Source: Acestrorhynchus altus
Lineage: Eukaryota > Chordata > Actinopteri > Characiformes > Acestrorhynchidae
Assembly (NCBI GenBank): GCA_034509495.1
Contig: CM067507.1
Span: forward strand, 17,747,950 to 17,811,949
DNA length: 64,000 nt
Reading direction: 5' to 3'
The notes beneath the pieces are model-generated. The model searched no databases. It worked only from the letters and a program-made list of their open reading frames with translations, and was not told the DNA's origin. Numbering within the stretch: the stretch's first letter is position 1; each line of letters begins with the position of its first letter. The position numbers and the translations under genes are program-made. Below, piece by piece: positions 11,777 to 26,300 of this stretch.

Positions 11777-13775
11777 GCCCGACCTGGCGGGTGATGATCG
11801 GCTGCCTTCTTCTGCAGAAGTCTCATTTTACGCAGCTCTAATCCAGGTCCTAAGGGGAGGGCTGGATGGTAGGGATCATTTTCACTTCGACCCCTTACGT
11901 GCACAGACTCCTCAGCACTGATTTATCCAATTCTGATTGTAGGCCGGTGGGACTGGCCCGACTAGTTTCACTCCAGGAGCCTTACACTTAGCTGAGAGGT
12001 CAGGCATGAAGGCTGGGACAAACTGGGTCCAGTGAGAGCAGTGGACTCCACAGAAGTCCCCCCCCCCACCACCACCCTAATGTTTGGTAACCATAGTGGG
12101 GTTTAACAAATGCACTGTTAAACACTTCCATATGAAGGCATTAAGAGATTCCAGGCCATTTGGAGAGACCCCTGAAAGCTGGGGGCAAATTGATTTTTCC
12201 CTCTTTTTTGATAAAAACCAAAATGGTTGTGTGGTTCTTTTAATGATTCGATTGTAATGTGGAAAGATCTTCTTTTTATATTGAAATGCTGGGTTTTTAA
12301 ATGTCCAGTGTTGCTTAAAAAGCAAGCAGCTGACAAAATTGTAGATATGATGCAACAAAATTCCCAGCCTGTGCCCATAACTGGATTGTTTTTATTATTT
12401 GGAAGATGCTACCCCATTCCAGTGGTCAAGACTACCAAGAAAAGAAAGAGACTTTACCACCTCAGTTAAGTTTACAAATATGAAGTGGACACAGTAACTC
12501 TGGAAGGGATCGAGAGGAGATTTCACAATTTCACAAATAGCTACGCAGCTAATGTCACTCTCTTTGACTCCAATCATGGCATCATATTCACTGGGCTTTT
12601 TTGCATAATTTACATTTTATATAGTTCTGCTTTGGACTATGCTGAGGGTGAAAACATTCTAAGTGTCTGCAAACGGACATGGCCAGCAGCCATTATTAAA
12701 CGGGACTGACTCATTTGAGTCCATGCTTGGGTGAAGAAACCTTCTGGCTAATATGTTAATGCCACACAATTGCAAAGCCAAAACAGAAAAATACTGATTT
12801 CATGATACACAAAATTTGACTTCTTGTTAAATGAATAAACATATGCCAAATGATCATGGTTCCTTCCATGTCCTATTTTTGTTTGAGCTTCAGCACCTTT
12901 GTGGTGAAGTTAGAACAAAGTTGCCATAATTCCTAATCAGCTTCAGACTTTGATCAACTAGAGATGTGTTAAGAGTTCTGGTTTCCAGCCTATAAACCTG
13001 TCTGAAGCTTGCATAAATTTCATAAAATACACTGATCAATTACGCTACCCCAAGCTGCAATAGGACTTCAACAAATGATGCAAGATATTACACTATGACC
13101 ATTTTATTGTTGTCTGCTGTCAGACTGTACAGCATACACAATATTTGAATTCTCCCAGTCAATAAAATGATGACGCAGCCCATACAGCGACATTAAAAGA
13201 GCAATACTGCATGTGATATTACACATTTGTTTTACAGGATGCCAAAATTCCTGCAATGTACATTCAACTTGTTAGCACAGCCCTAGCCACTGTCAAGTGT
13301 TTCCTGCTCTACACACAGAGGAAGGAAAAAGAAATGCCAGACAGATGCTCAGAGACTACTAGTTATGAAAAGCTCATTTAAAAGTCAGGAGTGCAGCACT
13401 GCCTCCTTGTTCTGTACTCTGTCAATGAAGCACTAATAAGAAACAGGTTTAGGGAAACCAGTGACACCCACCCAAACCTCCTCATTCCCACCAATGGAAA
13501 AACCTAGGGATTCAAACCATCGCGTGTCTTCCCTGGAAACATAGAATGCTGTGTGTATACCATAAAAAGGGCAATAAAGTGGTGCAACTAGAGTAAAGTG
13601 GCAATAAAACACCTGCCACACTCAACCAAATGTAGGGTGGGAGGTTTGTGAACTCACAATGAGAATCCTGACTAAATGCAATCACTTTTCAGTCTTCAGC
13701 TCTTAACTGTATTAACTTTATACAAGAACGTTATCATTGACCGCATTTTTATTGAGAAAGTAACAAGATGGATAG

Positions 13776-13816
<41 letters not shown>

Positions 13817-14278
13817 CTCCCATAAAAGTAAAGGTCCTGGTGTTACACAAAGTATCCTAAGGCTTGCATGTATAGTGGTCAAAACTTCTCCAAAACAGAT
13901 GAGATGATGTGTCCTGCAATATGCAATTCTGTGAGGATTAGATGCTGGCAGCCAATCTCTGGACACACTTCCTATAGCAGCAATAAAACGGGATGCAAGT
14001 GGAGTGGGAGTGCTGAAGAAAGGAAGCAGGAAGCAATCCCACATAGTGGACACATTTGGAGATCTGCTACTTTCCTCTGTGCTACGATTGTATTATTTCA
14101 GAAAATACTCTTCTACCACTCTGCATTTGTTGATTTAACCTTGGGGCCAAACCAAAACTACAGGACATAAGGTGATCTATGCTCGAAAAACCTGACATTT
14201 ATAGACTACTCGCTACAACTACATTTAAAGTTAGTAGGATTTCACAATAGGAACTTCTGTACCACAAGTTCAGCTTGC

Positions 14279-14331
<53 letters not shown>

Positions 14332-17300
14332 ATATATATATATATATATAAAAAATATCCTACCTTATACTGATGCACTGATGAATTCTGCAGAACGTCT
14401 CAAAGATGAACAGGCGAGCATTTTCGATGAAGTCTTCAAGACATGCCACCAAGAAGAAATCGTTCACCAGCACCTTCGGAAGGTTAAAACATTTTGTTAA
14501 ATGTTTTGTCTGTGGGGAAACCAGTCAGACTGCCCTGACCTTTTCTCCAATCCCAGTCAAAATACATAGGGATAGATTGAAAAACTGGACTCAAAGCATC
14601 CCTGAGAACTGGCTTGAGAACCAAATGTTCTATGAGATTGAGGAATGCTTGCAGCTAAATTAGGACAAGGAGCAGAGCCGTCAGTTTGTAGGAACTCATT
14701 AGCAAAATCAAAACCATTCATTTCACTCTGAAATGCAGGACCAGCAACAGGTTGAAACCCAAATCGCTGAAACAAGTGCTAGATTCAGGAGGAATTAAAA
14801 TTTGAAGGATGAATACATGTATCATTATACATAATCAGTGAGGAGGTGGTCTGCTTTTAACACATCCACATTAAAGTTCAATACTCTTAAATAGTTTAGT
14901 TTGGCCACTGTCATACAGGAGAAACCCCCTATTTTGGAAGGTGGGAAAGGGAAGAAAGGAACCATTTGGGACCATTCGCAGCACTCCAAAATCAACCACA
15001 AATCTTGGAATTCAACTGTGTCCACATGAAACGCAGTAGGAACAGAGCCAGCCACCCAATCCACCGCAGTGGCTTTGACTTATCGCTGCTCATCTTGCCC
15101 ACTGCCGCAGGGTCCATAGAGTTGCACAGTGGAACCAATTTACACTGCCACGGCGTTCACACAGAACTTCTAAAGTCGAACAACAGCCGCAGATGCAGAC
15201 AGCAGCTGGGCTCAGATTAACATGCACTCACGGCCACCCCTCTGCCTCACTCTCCCATTTAACGATACTGTGCGCTCACCTTGCTCTCAGAGTCAAGACA
15301 GTGGAATACAGCTCATTCCTGTGCACTGAAGGCATGTGAGAACTCCTGCTGTCACTGCATGGTTCATGTGCAGTCCTTGTCCTCCCTCTTTTAGGTCTGC
15401 ACGCTCACAAGCCCTGCTCTGTTTGCTTAGGCTCAATTTGCTGCTATCTCGGCTGTTCTGCTTGAAGAAATCCCAACTACATGGCCCAATCAGCCAGTGC
15501 ACATTTTACCAATGACAACGCTTATCTTAACCTGAAAAACCCCTCAGTTCACTTAAGTGCTATAATTATGGTCATCTGTGTTTTCCAAGAAAGACAGCCT
15601 CACAGTTTTCTGAAAGGCACAAAAATGCCCTTTTAAGTTCATCCTTCAGAGTCTGAAACCAAGCCAAGGGGTTCTTTCTTTTTTCGAAACTCTTAAGGAT
15701 AAAAAGCTCTCCTATACAAGGCTGGGTGTTGTGAAGAGCATAATGCACCGCTTATATCTGTTTACCCAGCTACACTCAACTTGGCAAAGCAAATACGCAT
15801 AGGTGTTCAGTAGAATGACACACTGAACACAATCTGCTTGGCTTTGAGCACAAGAGGAACAGCTCAGGGTTGTTTGACGTAGGAAAGCCCAATTTTCTCC
15901 CTCTCCTCTTAGCCAATTGACCATTCAGTGCTGCTATGCTACTGAGCATAAAATAAGTTTGAAAACTACTCCAGAACTGAGCACCTCATTCGTTAAAAAC
16001 TCCAAGCAAAAAATGGCAACTTTTTTATACAGAAAAGCAAAAAAAAAAAAAAGAAAAAAAGAAAGAATATAGCCTCACTTACCAATGAAATGAGACCCTC
16101 ACTAAACCACTGACATGATTTATAAACATTTACTTCTGCAAAGGAGCCCATTTGATCAGGCCAGATGTTTTTCATTCCGAACGTTTATCGCCAAGAGACA
16201 GGGAAGAAAATGAGACTCAAATCACCCACGTTTGAGCCTTTTATGCCTATGCAGGTCTAAATGATCAAATCATTAGGGAAATCTCCATTACGCTCTGAAT
16301 GCTAAGAGGACAGGCCTTGTAAGAGTAGAGGTAATTAGCACACCTGCCTGATCTCAGAGTATGAGAGCCCTCTGGCTACTGGCTACATCCAAAGCCAGAC
16401 TTACTTTCTTCCCTGCAGTGAACAGTTGGGCCAGGCACTGTGTGAACAGCTGCTAATTAGTCAGGACTCAGACCAAGTATGCTTTAGGCTTTAGATCACA
16501 AATGACAAACAAGGAAAAAAAAAAGGTTTGGCATGTAAAGGTGAGTATTCCCCAGATAGACAAGCACACCACACTAGTAAGTGTCCATGTGCAAGACTCC
16601 TATAGCTACCTTTACCTATCTGCATAATTTAAATACAAGTCACTCTGGTTAAGAGTCAGCCAAATGCCATAAATGTAAATTATTCAATGAGCAGGTAACA
16701 GTCAGATTAGTGAATCTTTCTACATAAAAGAACTTGCTCAAACTTGCTCAAGTTTTTGTTTTTTTTTAAAGCCATTCTGGTCAAGATTAACCCCTTTGAC
16801 TGTCCTATTATATTTGCTTCACCCAGAATTCAAATCACACAGTCAACTTCCAAACACACACAGTCAGAATCTAGTAAACTCTGGCCACAAACTCTGTAGC
16901 ATATTACAAAAATTTATGTCTAAAAATAATGTTTTCCAGGTTCAGGGCAGCAACCAAATGTGCTAGGCTTGTTCATGACCCCAGACTACACAAGCCAAAG
17001 GCCATTACTTAGAATCAGTGATCCATGTATGCTAAGAGGGGAAAATTTCACTAGAAAAAGTAAAAGTGTCTCTCAATATATTGTAAACATCTTGGCCAAA
17101 CTTGTGCAATATGCACACCATAAACCTCTGTTTTTTTAATGGCATAATTTCACTGGCAGTCAGAGTTGATGCTTTGACAGTAAACACACAAGTGTGACAC
17201 AGCAAATCAGAGGGTGAAATCTATCACAGAGACCATCACACAAGGCCATTACAAACCATAGCCATGCCTGGTCTGTCTGAACCACAGTAAGCTTGCTCCA

Positions 17301-20300
17301 GTGCGTGGGCTCACCTCAACACCCCAGAAGTGCTTCTTGTTAAACATCTGACTGATGGACAATTACGGAGCATCATAAAAACATGACAGACGGTGAGTCA
17401 GAGGCTTTTCCGAGAGGCATTCTCTCGCTCTCTCCCACCAGCCCATGACACAGACGGCCACAGAAAGAGGCCAAGATTTCAAGACCCCTTTCAGGGTCTG
17501 GGACTAATGCAAGCCCCATCTGTGGGCAAGTATGGCTCATGACACAGCATCACTAATGACTCTCACCACCACTTGGGAAAGTTCAGAGGCTCTTCTGACC
17601 AGTGGCAGGTCTGGGTTGTGTGTGGTTTCATTACAAGTCATCATTAAGGAAATCAACAAGTCATGGAGGTAAACTGAAAATTTGCAGGCTTTCTGTGGTT
17701 AGAAATGTCAAACTGGATGAGGCTGAGTGCATAAGAATTGCAATAATGTGTGTGTTCTGTAATGAAGGCTACAGGATGTTTGGTCCTACAGTCTGAGGCT
17801 CCAATGAGGCTGGTCAAAATACTGATGCTTTATAAAACAGAAAAACTAATAAAAATAAAGAAAGATAGAAAACCACAGATTGCTGTAACTTACCGATTCA
17901 CACTCTCGAAGCTTCTTCTGAGCACTATCAAAGTCAAAGTTCACATACAGGCACTCCACAAATTCTGTGATGGGGTCTTTGTAGGTGTAGGACTCCTTAA
18001 AAAGACAATAAAACACAGAATTTAACTCCTCTTATAACAAAATGTGATAGAACCATTTTTATTCAAAACCACTACTCCTTAGAGTGGCATTTCCTATCTT
18101 CCAAATCTATAAACATTTGTGGGATGAAAGGTTCAGACCAGTGCCTTTAGCAGATGGGCCACACTAGGATACGCGATACAGGTTTTGGGTCTTTCCTAGG
18201 ATATAAATACCTTGGATGCTTGAGAAACCATGAGTGGAGAGAGCAGTGTGAGGAGGCCAGTGAATGCAATGGGCCACATGTTTAAGTGATTACACAGGGG
18301 CTTTGGAGACGGCTCTTATTTACATTTCAGTGTCATTGATCTCGGAAGAAGCTACTGTTGTTGGATGATGAGACTCTGAAACACTACAATCAGACCGTCC
18401 AGCTCCATTCATCAAACCTAATGACTTCAAGGCTCACTGGAATGGGGACCCCAAAAAGACACTCAGCTCTGAGATATGCAGAAAGTGAAGTTCTATTTCC
18501 AACCAGCACGCACACACCCTCTCAGTCATTGTCTACTAGAGAGTACTTGAGTGATGGTGGCTTTAAGATCAAAAAGGAAAGCATTAATACTCAAGAATAA
18601 AAAGAGCATCAGCAACCCATGCCTTCTACAGAAGCATGTCTACTATAGACTTGCGTATTTCACTTACGGTACAAAGGCAAAGACGAAAATGATAACAGCT
18701 TTGTTCCTACGGGGCGGGGGGTGGGGGGTTGGAGGGGGTGTCCAAGTCCTCTGATGTTCTTCAGGACTAATATTGTTTCTATATGTACAGGAGCATTAAA
18801 GTGTGTAAGCATAAACACGAGTATAGTACCTGCTGGATGACTTTGACCAGGTCCTTCAGGACCTGCCTGCGCTTGCGCACATCCTTGTTAGTGATGACCG
18901 CTGTGGTGAGGTAGCGCAGAATATGTGGGCACATGGTCTGAATGGCATTGAGATACCTGAAAAACACAGAGTAGGGTGAAACATTTTAAAGACAGCTGTC
19001 CTTTATGGTTAATGGAGGCCAAGATGGGACACACAGGCAGAGAATGGTGAAAGCATCTCTGTTCACTGGGTCCCACTGTTGTAGGAGCGAGAGAAGGAAA
19101 ACCCCTGTCGAGATACGGATCACTGGCCACAGGCCTGGCCAGTAGCTGAAATACTACCCACGAGGGTCTTGTTTTTCAGCCACAGGTCAACTAGCTGTAG
19201 GCTGAGCGCAAGACTGGGCGTTGAGTAGTGCTGCCATTACAATCCAAGACAAAGTTCTTTCTCTGCAGGCTGGGGACAGACCTTAGCTTTCTCTCATAAG
19301 AGGAGGGGGGAGAAAAAAAACACGCATACAACAGATGCCTTGTCATAAGTCTGAGAGCTCCATTTGAGGTGCACTTAACATATCGAGTCAATTCAAAGGA
19401 CAGCCTTGGTGCCTGCAGTATCTGAACGAACATCTTTGACCCTCTCAGCTCCCTCCTCCTCCTCCTCCTCCTACAAGGATCAAATTAAATTTCAAAGAGG
19501 AAGTTGAGTTGCTCTGCCTCGGCCAGCCCCTAAAGCTCTCTTATGGGTCCGAATGGAGAAACACATGTCGTCGTAAGGGAGGGGACGGCTAGCGGATGGT
19601 TTAATTAGTTGAAACAATTAAAGGGACAAGGGGCCCTGTGGCACTTCAGATGTTGGGGCTAAAAACAGCAGCAGGCTTCAGCAGTGTGTGATCCTGGCCA
19701 TCATAGCGTGCTCTCGTTCTTTGTAGTTGTCTGAGTCCGTGGCAAACCACAACACTTCATGCTGCGCTCCTGATTAACTTACACCTACTCCCTCTCCAGA
19801 GGGGGCTCTGATGGCCAGTCTGCTCACATGAGTCATGATGCCATATCAAGGATTCACGCCCCCCTCCCCCAAGAAAAAAGGAGAGAAAAAAAGAAAAAGA
19901 CAGGGTTATGTAACCAGCCCAATGGCTGACTCTTTGCGAATGGCTGATCTATTGTGAAGCAGCTAAAGAGGCTACTAAACTAGTTTTATGTGCAAGAAAA
20001 ATCCAGCGTGCAAGTTACTATTAAGTCCGGGCCACTCGGCGCATTTCTCAGGAAGTCTTAACACTGTAATATGGGTCTGAGATTTAAAAGCAGAGGCAGA
20101 GAAAAAGAAACATGGCCAGAGAACAAGTGGCTAAGCAGTTCCAATTTCATGATGCATGTGGGGGGCTGGAATTAGAGGTAAATCAAGTGAAACACCAAAT
20201 CCACTCTGCGACGGTCAGGATAGTATTACTTCAGGATTAGCTTTCCTGTTTGCACCTACATCATAGGTCATCTTATGACAAGATTCGCGCTCTAACTGCC

Positions 20301-23300
20301 CTTGGACGGAATGTATAATGTGATAGCCAGAGTTCTGTATCGTTTTTCCCCCCTCTATGAAAACTTTCAGTTTTTGTTTTCGTTTGTCTCTCCACTATAT
20401 AGCACAGCTATCATCAATATCGTCTTCAGCTTGAAGACAGCTCTTTGGAACACTTACCAGCTAAACTGAACCAGAACACTTTTAGGCTGACCTCAGCTTA
20501 AATGTCAGTACAGTTTAATAACAACAACCAAATGATTGGTTTAAAAAAAACGTGGACTTATCATTTAAGGTCAAAGCAATTTCTCATGATAAATAACGGT
20601 GCTCTTCTTCAAATTAAACCATCCATCAATATAAACATAACTCTATTGTGGTAAATGATGATATGCAATGTATCCAAATGCAATAAATTGCACATTAGGC
20701 TAGAGTCATGGGATCTGCAGTTCTCAAAATAAAGTACAAGGCAGCAAAGGCGAGAGAATTCTGTGCTGTTTAGAAAACAACTATAAAAGAATGATGCCAA
20801 CATGGAAAGATCCTTGACTTGACCACAAATTAGGAGTACCTATTTGAAGAAGTTTACTGTAGAATAATGAGTCCATGGGTATAATGAGCACCTAAGTCCA
20901 AAGGGCTGCTGTAAAGCCAGCTGAGTAACTGTCTCAAAGTCTTGGATTAGGGCTTCAGTAAGCGGATAAGGTTTAGTGTAGCCTACGCTGTGGGCTCAGC
21001 CAGCGGGTCAAACATTCAGCCCAGGCTCACAGCCACAGGTCACTGGCCCTGGCCCCAGCCCAAAGGAAGCAAGCGGTCACCGATGAGAGAAAAGGGCCAA
21101 GCCTCACTGAGATTTCCAGCCTGCTCCAGCAAAACAAGCAATCTCAGCCTACCCTTACAGGCACTATGGTGGGGAACTTGCTACTAATTACTGGTCTGGC
21201 CTTCCTTAATCATCTGTGCTGGTAACAATCTTAGGAGGAAAAGTAGCTCAAGTGGAGATAAGCCTAATTTTGTGTTTAGTGGTGGGATATGCTTTAGGTT
21301 AACAGACATTTGGTTAAATTAACAAAACTGCACTGGAGGAACATAAAGCCCTCAAATACCTGATTTTTATATGTAGGGCAATCAGTTTTCCTAACTGTAC
21401 AAGTACAAAAATCAGTGCAAAAAAGGGCTGGTTATTCTGAAGACCTCATTTACATAAAAAATACGCCTGTCTTATATGTAACTGTCTTGCCCAAGAACTC
21501 TCGTCTGTAAAATCAATGTGCGACTGTCAGTGGACATCAGGAAACCTTGATGGCTTGTTTTCACTCTGGCCCCCGAGGTCACGTCAAATGTGTTGGTTTG
21601 CTCGTCTGTCTGTTTGTCTGGGTGCACAGGGGGAGTCTAAAGCAGTGGTCTGAAACACACACTGGACTTGTGAGTGCAACATCAGCAGTTTCATTTGTGG
21701 ACTGTGGTGGGCTTTCCAACCTGCCCTCCCCGTATATCATCCTACCTCATCCGGTTTTATTAGACGCAAACTGAAGCCAAATAAAATCCCATAGAGAAAC
21801 ATGCAGCTGCTGAACGTGCTTACTGTGGCTGGTACAAGAAAAGCTCAATAATGTTGTCTCTGCCTTTGGGGTGGTTGAAGAAGACAAAGAGAGACCAGTG
21901 GATCAGCCAGGTCCGCTGTTGAAGGGACTGAAGAGGAGAGCTCACCGTCTAATGAGAAATAAGAGAGAAGTATGAAGAGAAAGAGGGAGAGAGAGTTACA
22001 AAGTGATTAGAGTTCTTTGTACATTTAGGCAAAGGGTTTGTTCAACTGGCATCTTGAACTACTGACTGATGTGAATGGCTCAGCTTTAGCTGGCCATATT
22101 ATCTCAGCCTAATCAGAGTCCAAAACAGATTTTTTGCAAGCCAAAACCCCTCCCAACTTTCCCTTATCTATTGTTCGATTAAAAATCAAAGTCATTCAGC
22201 ACAACTATATGATTAATGCATTGTAAGAGCCATTAACAGGAAAGATGGGAAGGGCAAGTAAAAAGAAAAAGAAAGTAGGAAGAAACAAAAGAAAGAAAGA
22301 GTAAGCGAGAGAAAAACAGCAGCACCAGCAGTAGTGGTGGTGGTGGTGCTTTGCTGAAACAAGAGGCGGTCAATATCACAGCCTATGTAAGGGAATCCAA
22401 GAGCAGTATTGAATTCTGAGTGGTGGGGCATTACATTGTTATCGATAGTCTCCCTCAGGCGGGTGAGGTCCTCCATGGCAGCCTCCCAGTTCTGCATCAA
22501 GATCTCAGAGGCCAGCTTGCCCCACAGGGAGTTGAGTGCGTTTCTATCGGTCGCAGGAACCTGCATAAACAGCACAACATACACTCAGAAAAAAAGCACA
22601 TAAGGTCAACAGAACAGACACTCATTTGTTAAACATGAGCAAGAGCTGCCTTTTACAAAGCCAACTTGGGAAATAGGTCATAGTGTAGAGATCAAGGCAT
22701 AGCAGCAAATCCTGAAGCAACTGAGGTCAAGTCCCTAAAACAAAGGGCAGAAAAACTGGAGCCTGTTGGCCTTCCAAGGATTTGAGGTACCAATCTTCCA
22801 TTGGATACACAGTTGATGTAATTTTTTTGTGAGTACTCTCAGATGCCACATACTGTCTAAAATTAGAATGCCACCCAAACCTCAACAGCAAAATAAGAAT
22901 TCCTGACTCTTGCCCTGAAAACAAAGGCCTGCTACTTGGCTAAAGTGGGACAAATGCTGAATATAGTAACCATTTGATTTATTTGCAGCAGACAAACTGA
23001 TTAAATCAAGTCATCTTTAGGGAATGAGGCTTGATGGGGAGAGAGAAATGGATCACAAAGGACAATTTAGCTTTTTATTAAACCTCATTTGCTGTACTTT
23101 GTGGAGCAGGGCTTTTTGACAAGGTGGTTTCTTTATCACAAAGTGGTCAGATTACTGGGGTAACTGAAAGCACATTTGGGAAGTATGTTCATATCAGCTA
23201 AAAAGGTCGGCTTTTAGTTTACTTTTTGATGCAACTTTAAAACAAAAAGCTAGGAGTACACAGGTTTCTGGCTGTACAACATGTCAACTCTGATTTCTTA

Positions 23301-26300
23301 TGATTTGTTAAATTCTACTGACCAAACCCAACTGGCCTAAAGCAGGCTGGATGCAGTCAAAACTGGTTTCATAAGGATGGTTTTTGGCTGCTGCTAAGGA
23401 CCATATTTAGTGTCTCCGTGATTCTTCAGTACATATTAACCATTTTACAAATAATAAAAAATCTTCTGAAGAGCAATGTAACCAAACTGTTGTAATTTTG
23501 GCTTACCTTGAACTGAAATAACCTGAACTGAGTCTGGAAAAATGGCTCCAAATATTTACCAGACTAAATTAGGGCTGGGCAATATATAGACATCTCTATC
23601 AATAGCAAGATATAAAACAGAGCAAGATATTAATTTAGGCAATATCGTTTATCTCAAATATTAACATTTTTAAATAACATGTTTCAATTTCACTGAAACC
23701 TTTTTTCTGCTCCCACGCTCTACTCCACCCCCTGCTCTCAGCTCCTCTTGTACTCTGTTCCCCTCTGCCCTCATTCACGCTCTCTCACGTACACACCATG
23801 GAGGGGGCAAAAGACTTAGTGTGTATAAAGACGAAAAGATCAAATTTCAATGTATTAATACTGAAAAAATATAGAAGTAGTATTTCATGGGGTGTCCTAA
23901 TTTTTTTTCCACATTATATTTTTCAGATCATATCGTATATATATTGCATTTCACAATTCAGCTAAAATATATATAAATATTTTTTGTCCGTATCACCCAG
24001 TCTTTACACATTTTAACTAGGGCAGCAGTGAATTACATTTTTTGGCCAAAACTGAAACCTTATTAAATTAATTGATTTCATTTTCATCTCCCCCAGCCCA
24101 ACACCACCTCGAAAATTCAGCAAAACAAACGGCCATTCTTGCATCATTCTCTAACACTTTAACCATTTAAGCAAGTACAGTCCCACCAGTAGAAAATGCT
24201 TTGCGTCAAACAAACAGCTGCAATTCCACTAGCTTGTCTAACCAGCTTCCCCCAGCAAACAGCACAGGTCTGTACGTAAGCAGCTTATTAGGTGAGACAG
24301 ACCCTGTGTCTCCACCACACTGCTGAAACACAGAATGTATTCATTAAATTTGCCCATCACATGCCCAAAATACACGCCATTTTTCCCCTCATCAAATATC
24401 CTCAGTACATAATTTCTGACACTGTAAACAAGCACTCTTGAAGCTGGACTTATCCTCTAGCTGGAATTGCCCAATCCATGTTAAGCACTGAAGAAATTAC
24501 AGGTGCCAGAAAGTATTATAAAGGTAGAATTTCATCTTCAGCACATGACCTTCAGAGGTCAGCACATGGCAAACTTCTCTCATTATTTAGATATTAAAAA
24601 CATTTAATAATAAGTCAGATCAAGTGAACACTGCAGCAAAGGAAATTTTGCTAAAGGTCTTGAAGTACTATGCCTTTTTCCATTTTTAGACAAATAATAT
24701 TGTTTCTGAACAACAAATCATACACACTTTGTGCATCTCTACTCAAAACAGGCCCTTGTACAAGAGGTTAAACTGAAAAGGCCTCAAGGTTAAAAGGTGA
24801 AGGACCAGCCTGTCTGTGACATAATGGCATGCATTAAACAAGTGAGCTCTAACTAAGCTCAGGGTCAAATGCTGACTATGTCAAGGGAAATGTTCAGTTA
24901 GTCAGCTCAAAAGATCAGAAGGCAGCCAGGGGAGGGGGTCATCAAAAGGACACATCACACTAAACAAACCTTTCCCAAAAGTACTGTAGTACAAGGCAAG
25001 AAACAGAAGATTGAATGGCTTTGAACCATTAAAGTTTAGATGTTACAACTGCTGTGTTTTCATGGAAGCGGAGGACTGATCCGTTTCCACAGCCTACAGT
25101 TCAAGCATCAGGGGAGCCCAGTAGCCAACATCAAAACAATATAAATCACAATGCCTAGAACAACCCACAAACACATCACACATTCAGATATCCAGAGTGC
25201 TGAGCTGCACTTTAGCAGGGCTAAAGCTCTCCAAAGAACTGTGGCCTTGCACTGACCTCAGAGCAGTGCCTTCACTGAGGCTTTTTAATGAAGTGTGTTG
25301 CTACTGCTGCTGCTGGCCTGAACACATGTGCAGGAGCTTTGATCAGGTCTGTAACAGGGACAAAGCAGAAGCAGTGGGACACTTCTCAAAGTGGCTGCTC
25401 CTACAGAAGGACAATCAGCTGCTGAAGTTGGGGGAGTTGATGCATTTGTCACGCCCAATCATATTCGGTGAACTACAAACTTAAACAAACCAGGCCTGGA
25501 TGGGTCCTACACAATTACAGGGACAATCACTAAGGTAGTTGGAAGCGGTTGATTGCACTGATATGCCTGTTATGACTGAGCCATGGCTGTTCATGCCAGG
25601 GCCTTTCAGTAAATCCAGTTTTGATGTAATGCATTTAGACTCAAGCATTTGATGGCAAAGTTTAGGTAATTTTAAAACTTAATGTAAACAAAGTTGTTAA
25701 TCGATCACTGTAATAATCACAAAGCCATTTAGCACAAAGCAAATACTTCCTGTTGAATCAAGCACTTGCCCAAGCTACTGAAATACGACCTCTAGTTCAC
25801 AAGGCTCATCCCTGCTGACAGTCAACTTCAAAAGAATGAAAGGTCCTGTTCTTAATTATGTCAAAATAAGAGCAAAACAAACTAAAGACAGAAGATAATC
25901 AGCTGCAGGCGTGCCACAATGCTGAGACACAAAGTGCTGGGGAGTGACCACTGGCTTTCGGTGAGGGGGGTGCGGCACAGGAAGCCATGATAACGGCACG
26001 CTGCAGGGAGACACTGACTCAAGCAGGAAGTCACGGCAGGTGTCTTCTGCAGGTCCACAAAGACCTAAACTGCCTCAAGATATTAATCCAATCAATCACC
26101 CTTTGAGCTTTTTTGTGAGTTTGTTAACTTAGCAAGCGCATGAGCACAATAAACTGAGATGCAATGCCACAGCACTAACCCGAGAACATAACTGTTACAG
26201 CCTATTCACAAGATCAATAGGTAGCAATGACCAACTGAATCAAATTACTTTACAGAAGTGCAGTGCAGTAATAAGACTGATGGAATGTAGACATATTCCT

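Larger units (their letters stand above)
9900..14363 (-). other. eif3e: eif3e intron 10
   Basis: It holds a TTTC tract (10755-10777), a 42-base A run (11733-11774), a GA microsatellite (13778-13814) and GT/AT repeats against exon 10. A non-repetitive open stretch at 11775-11920 is treated as a finding. The rest has no recognisable coding sequence or repeat family. Confidence 0.8.
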
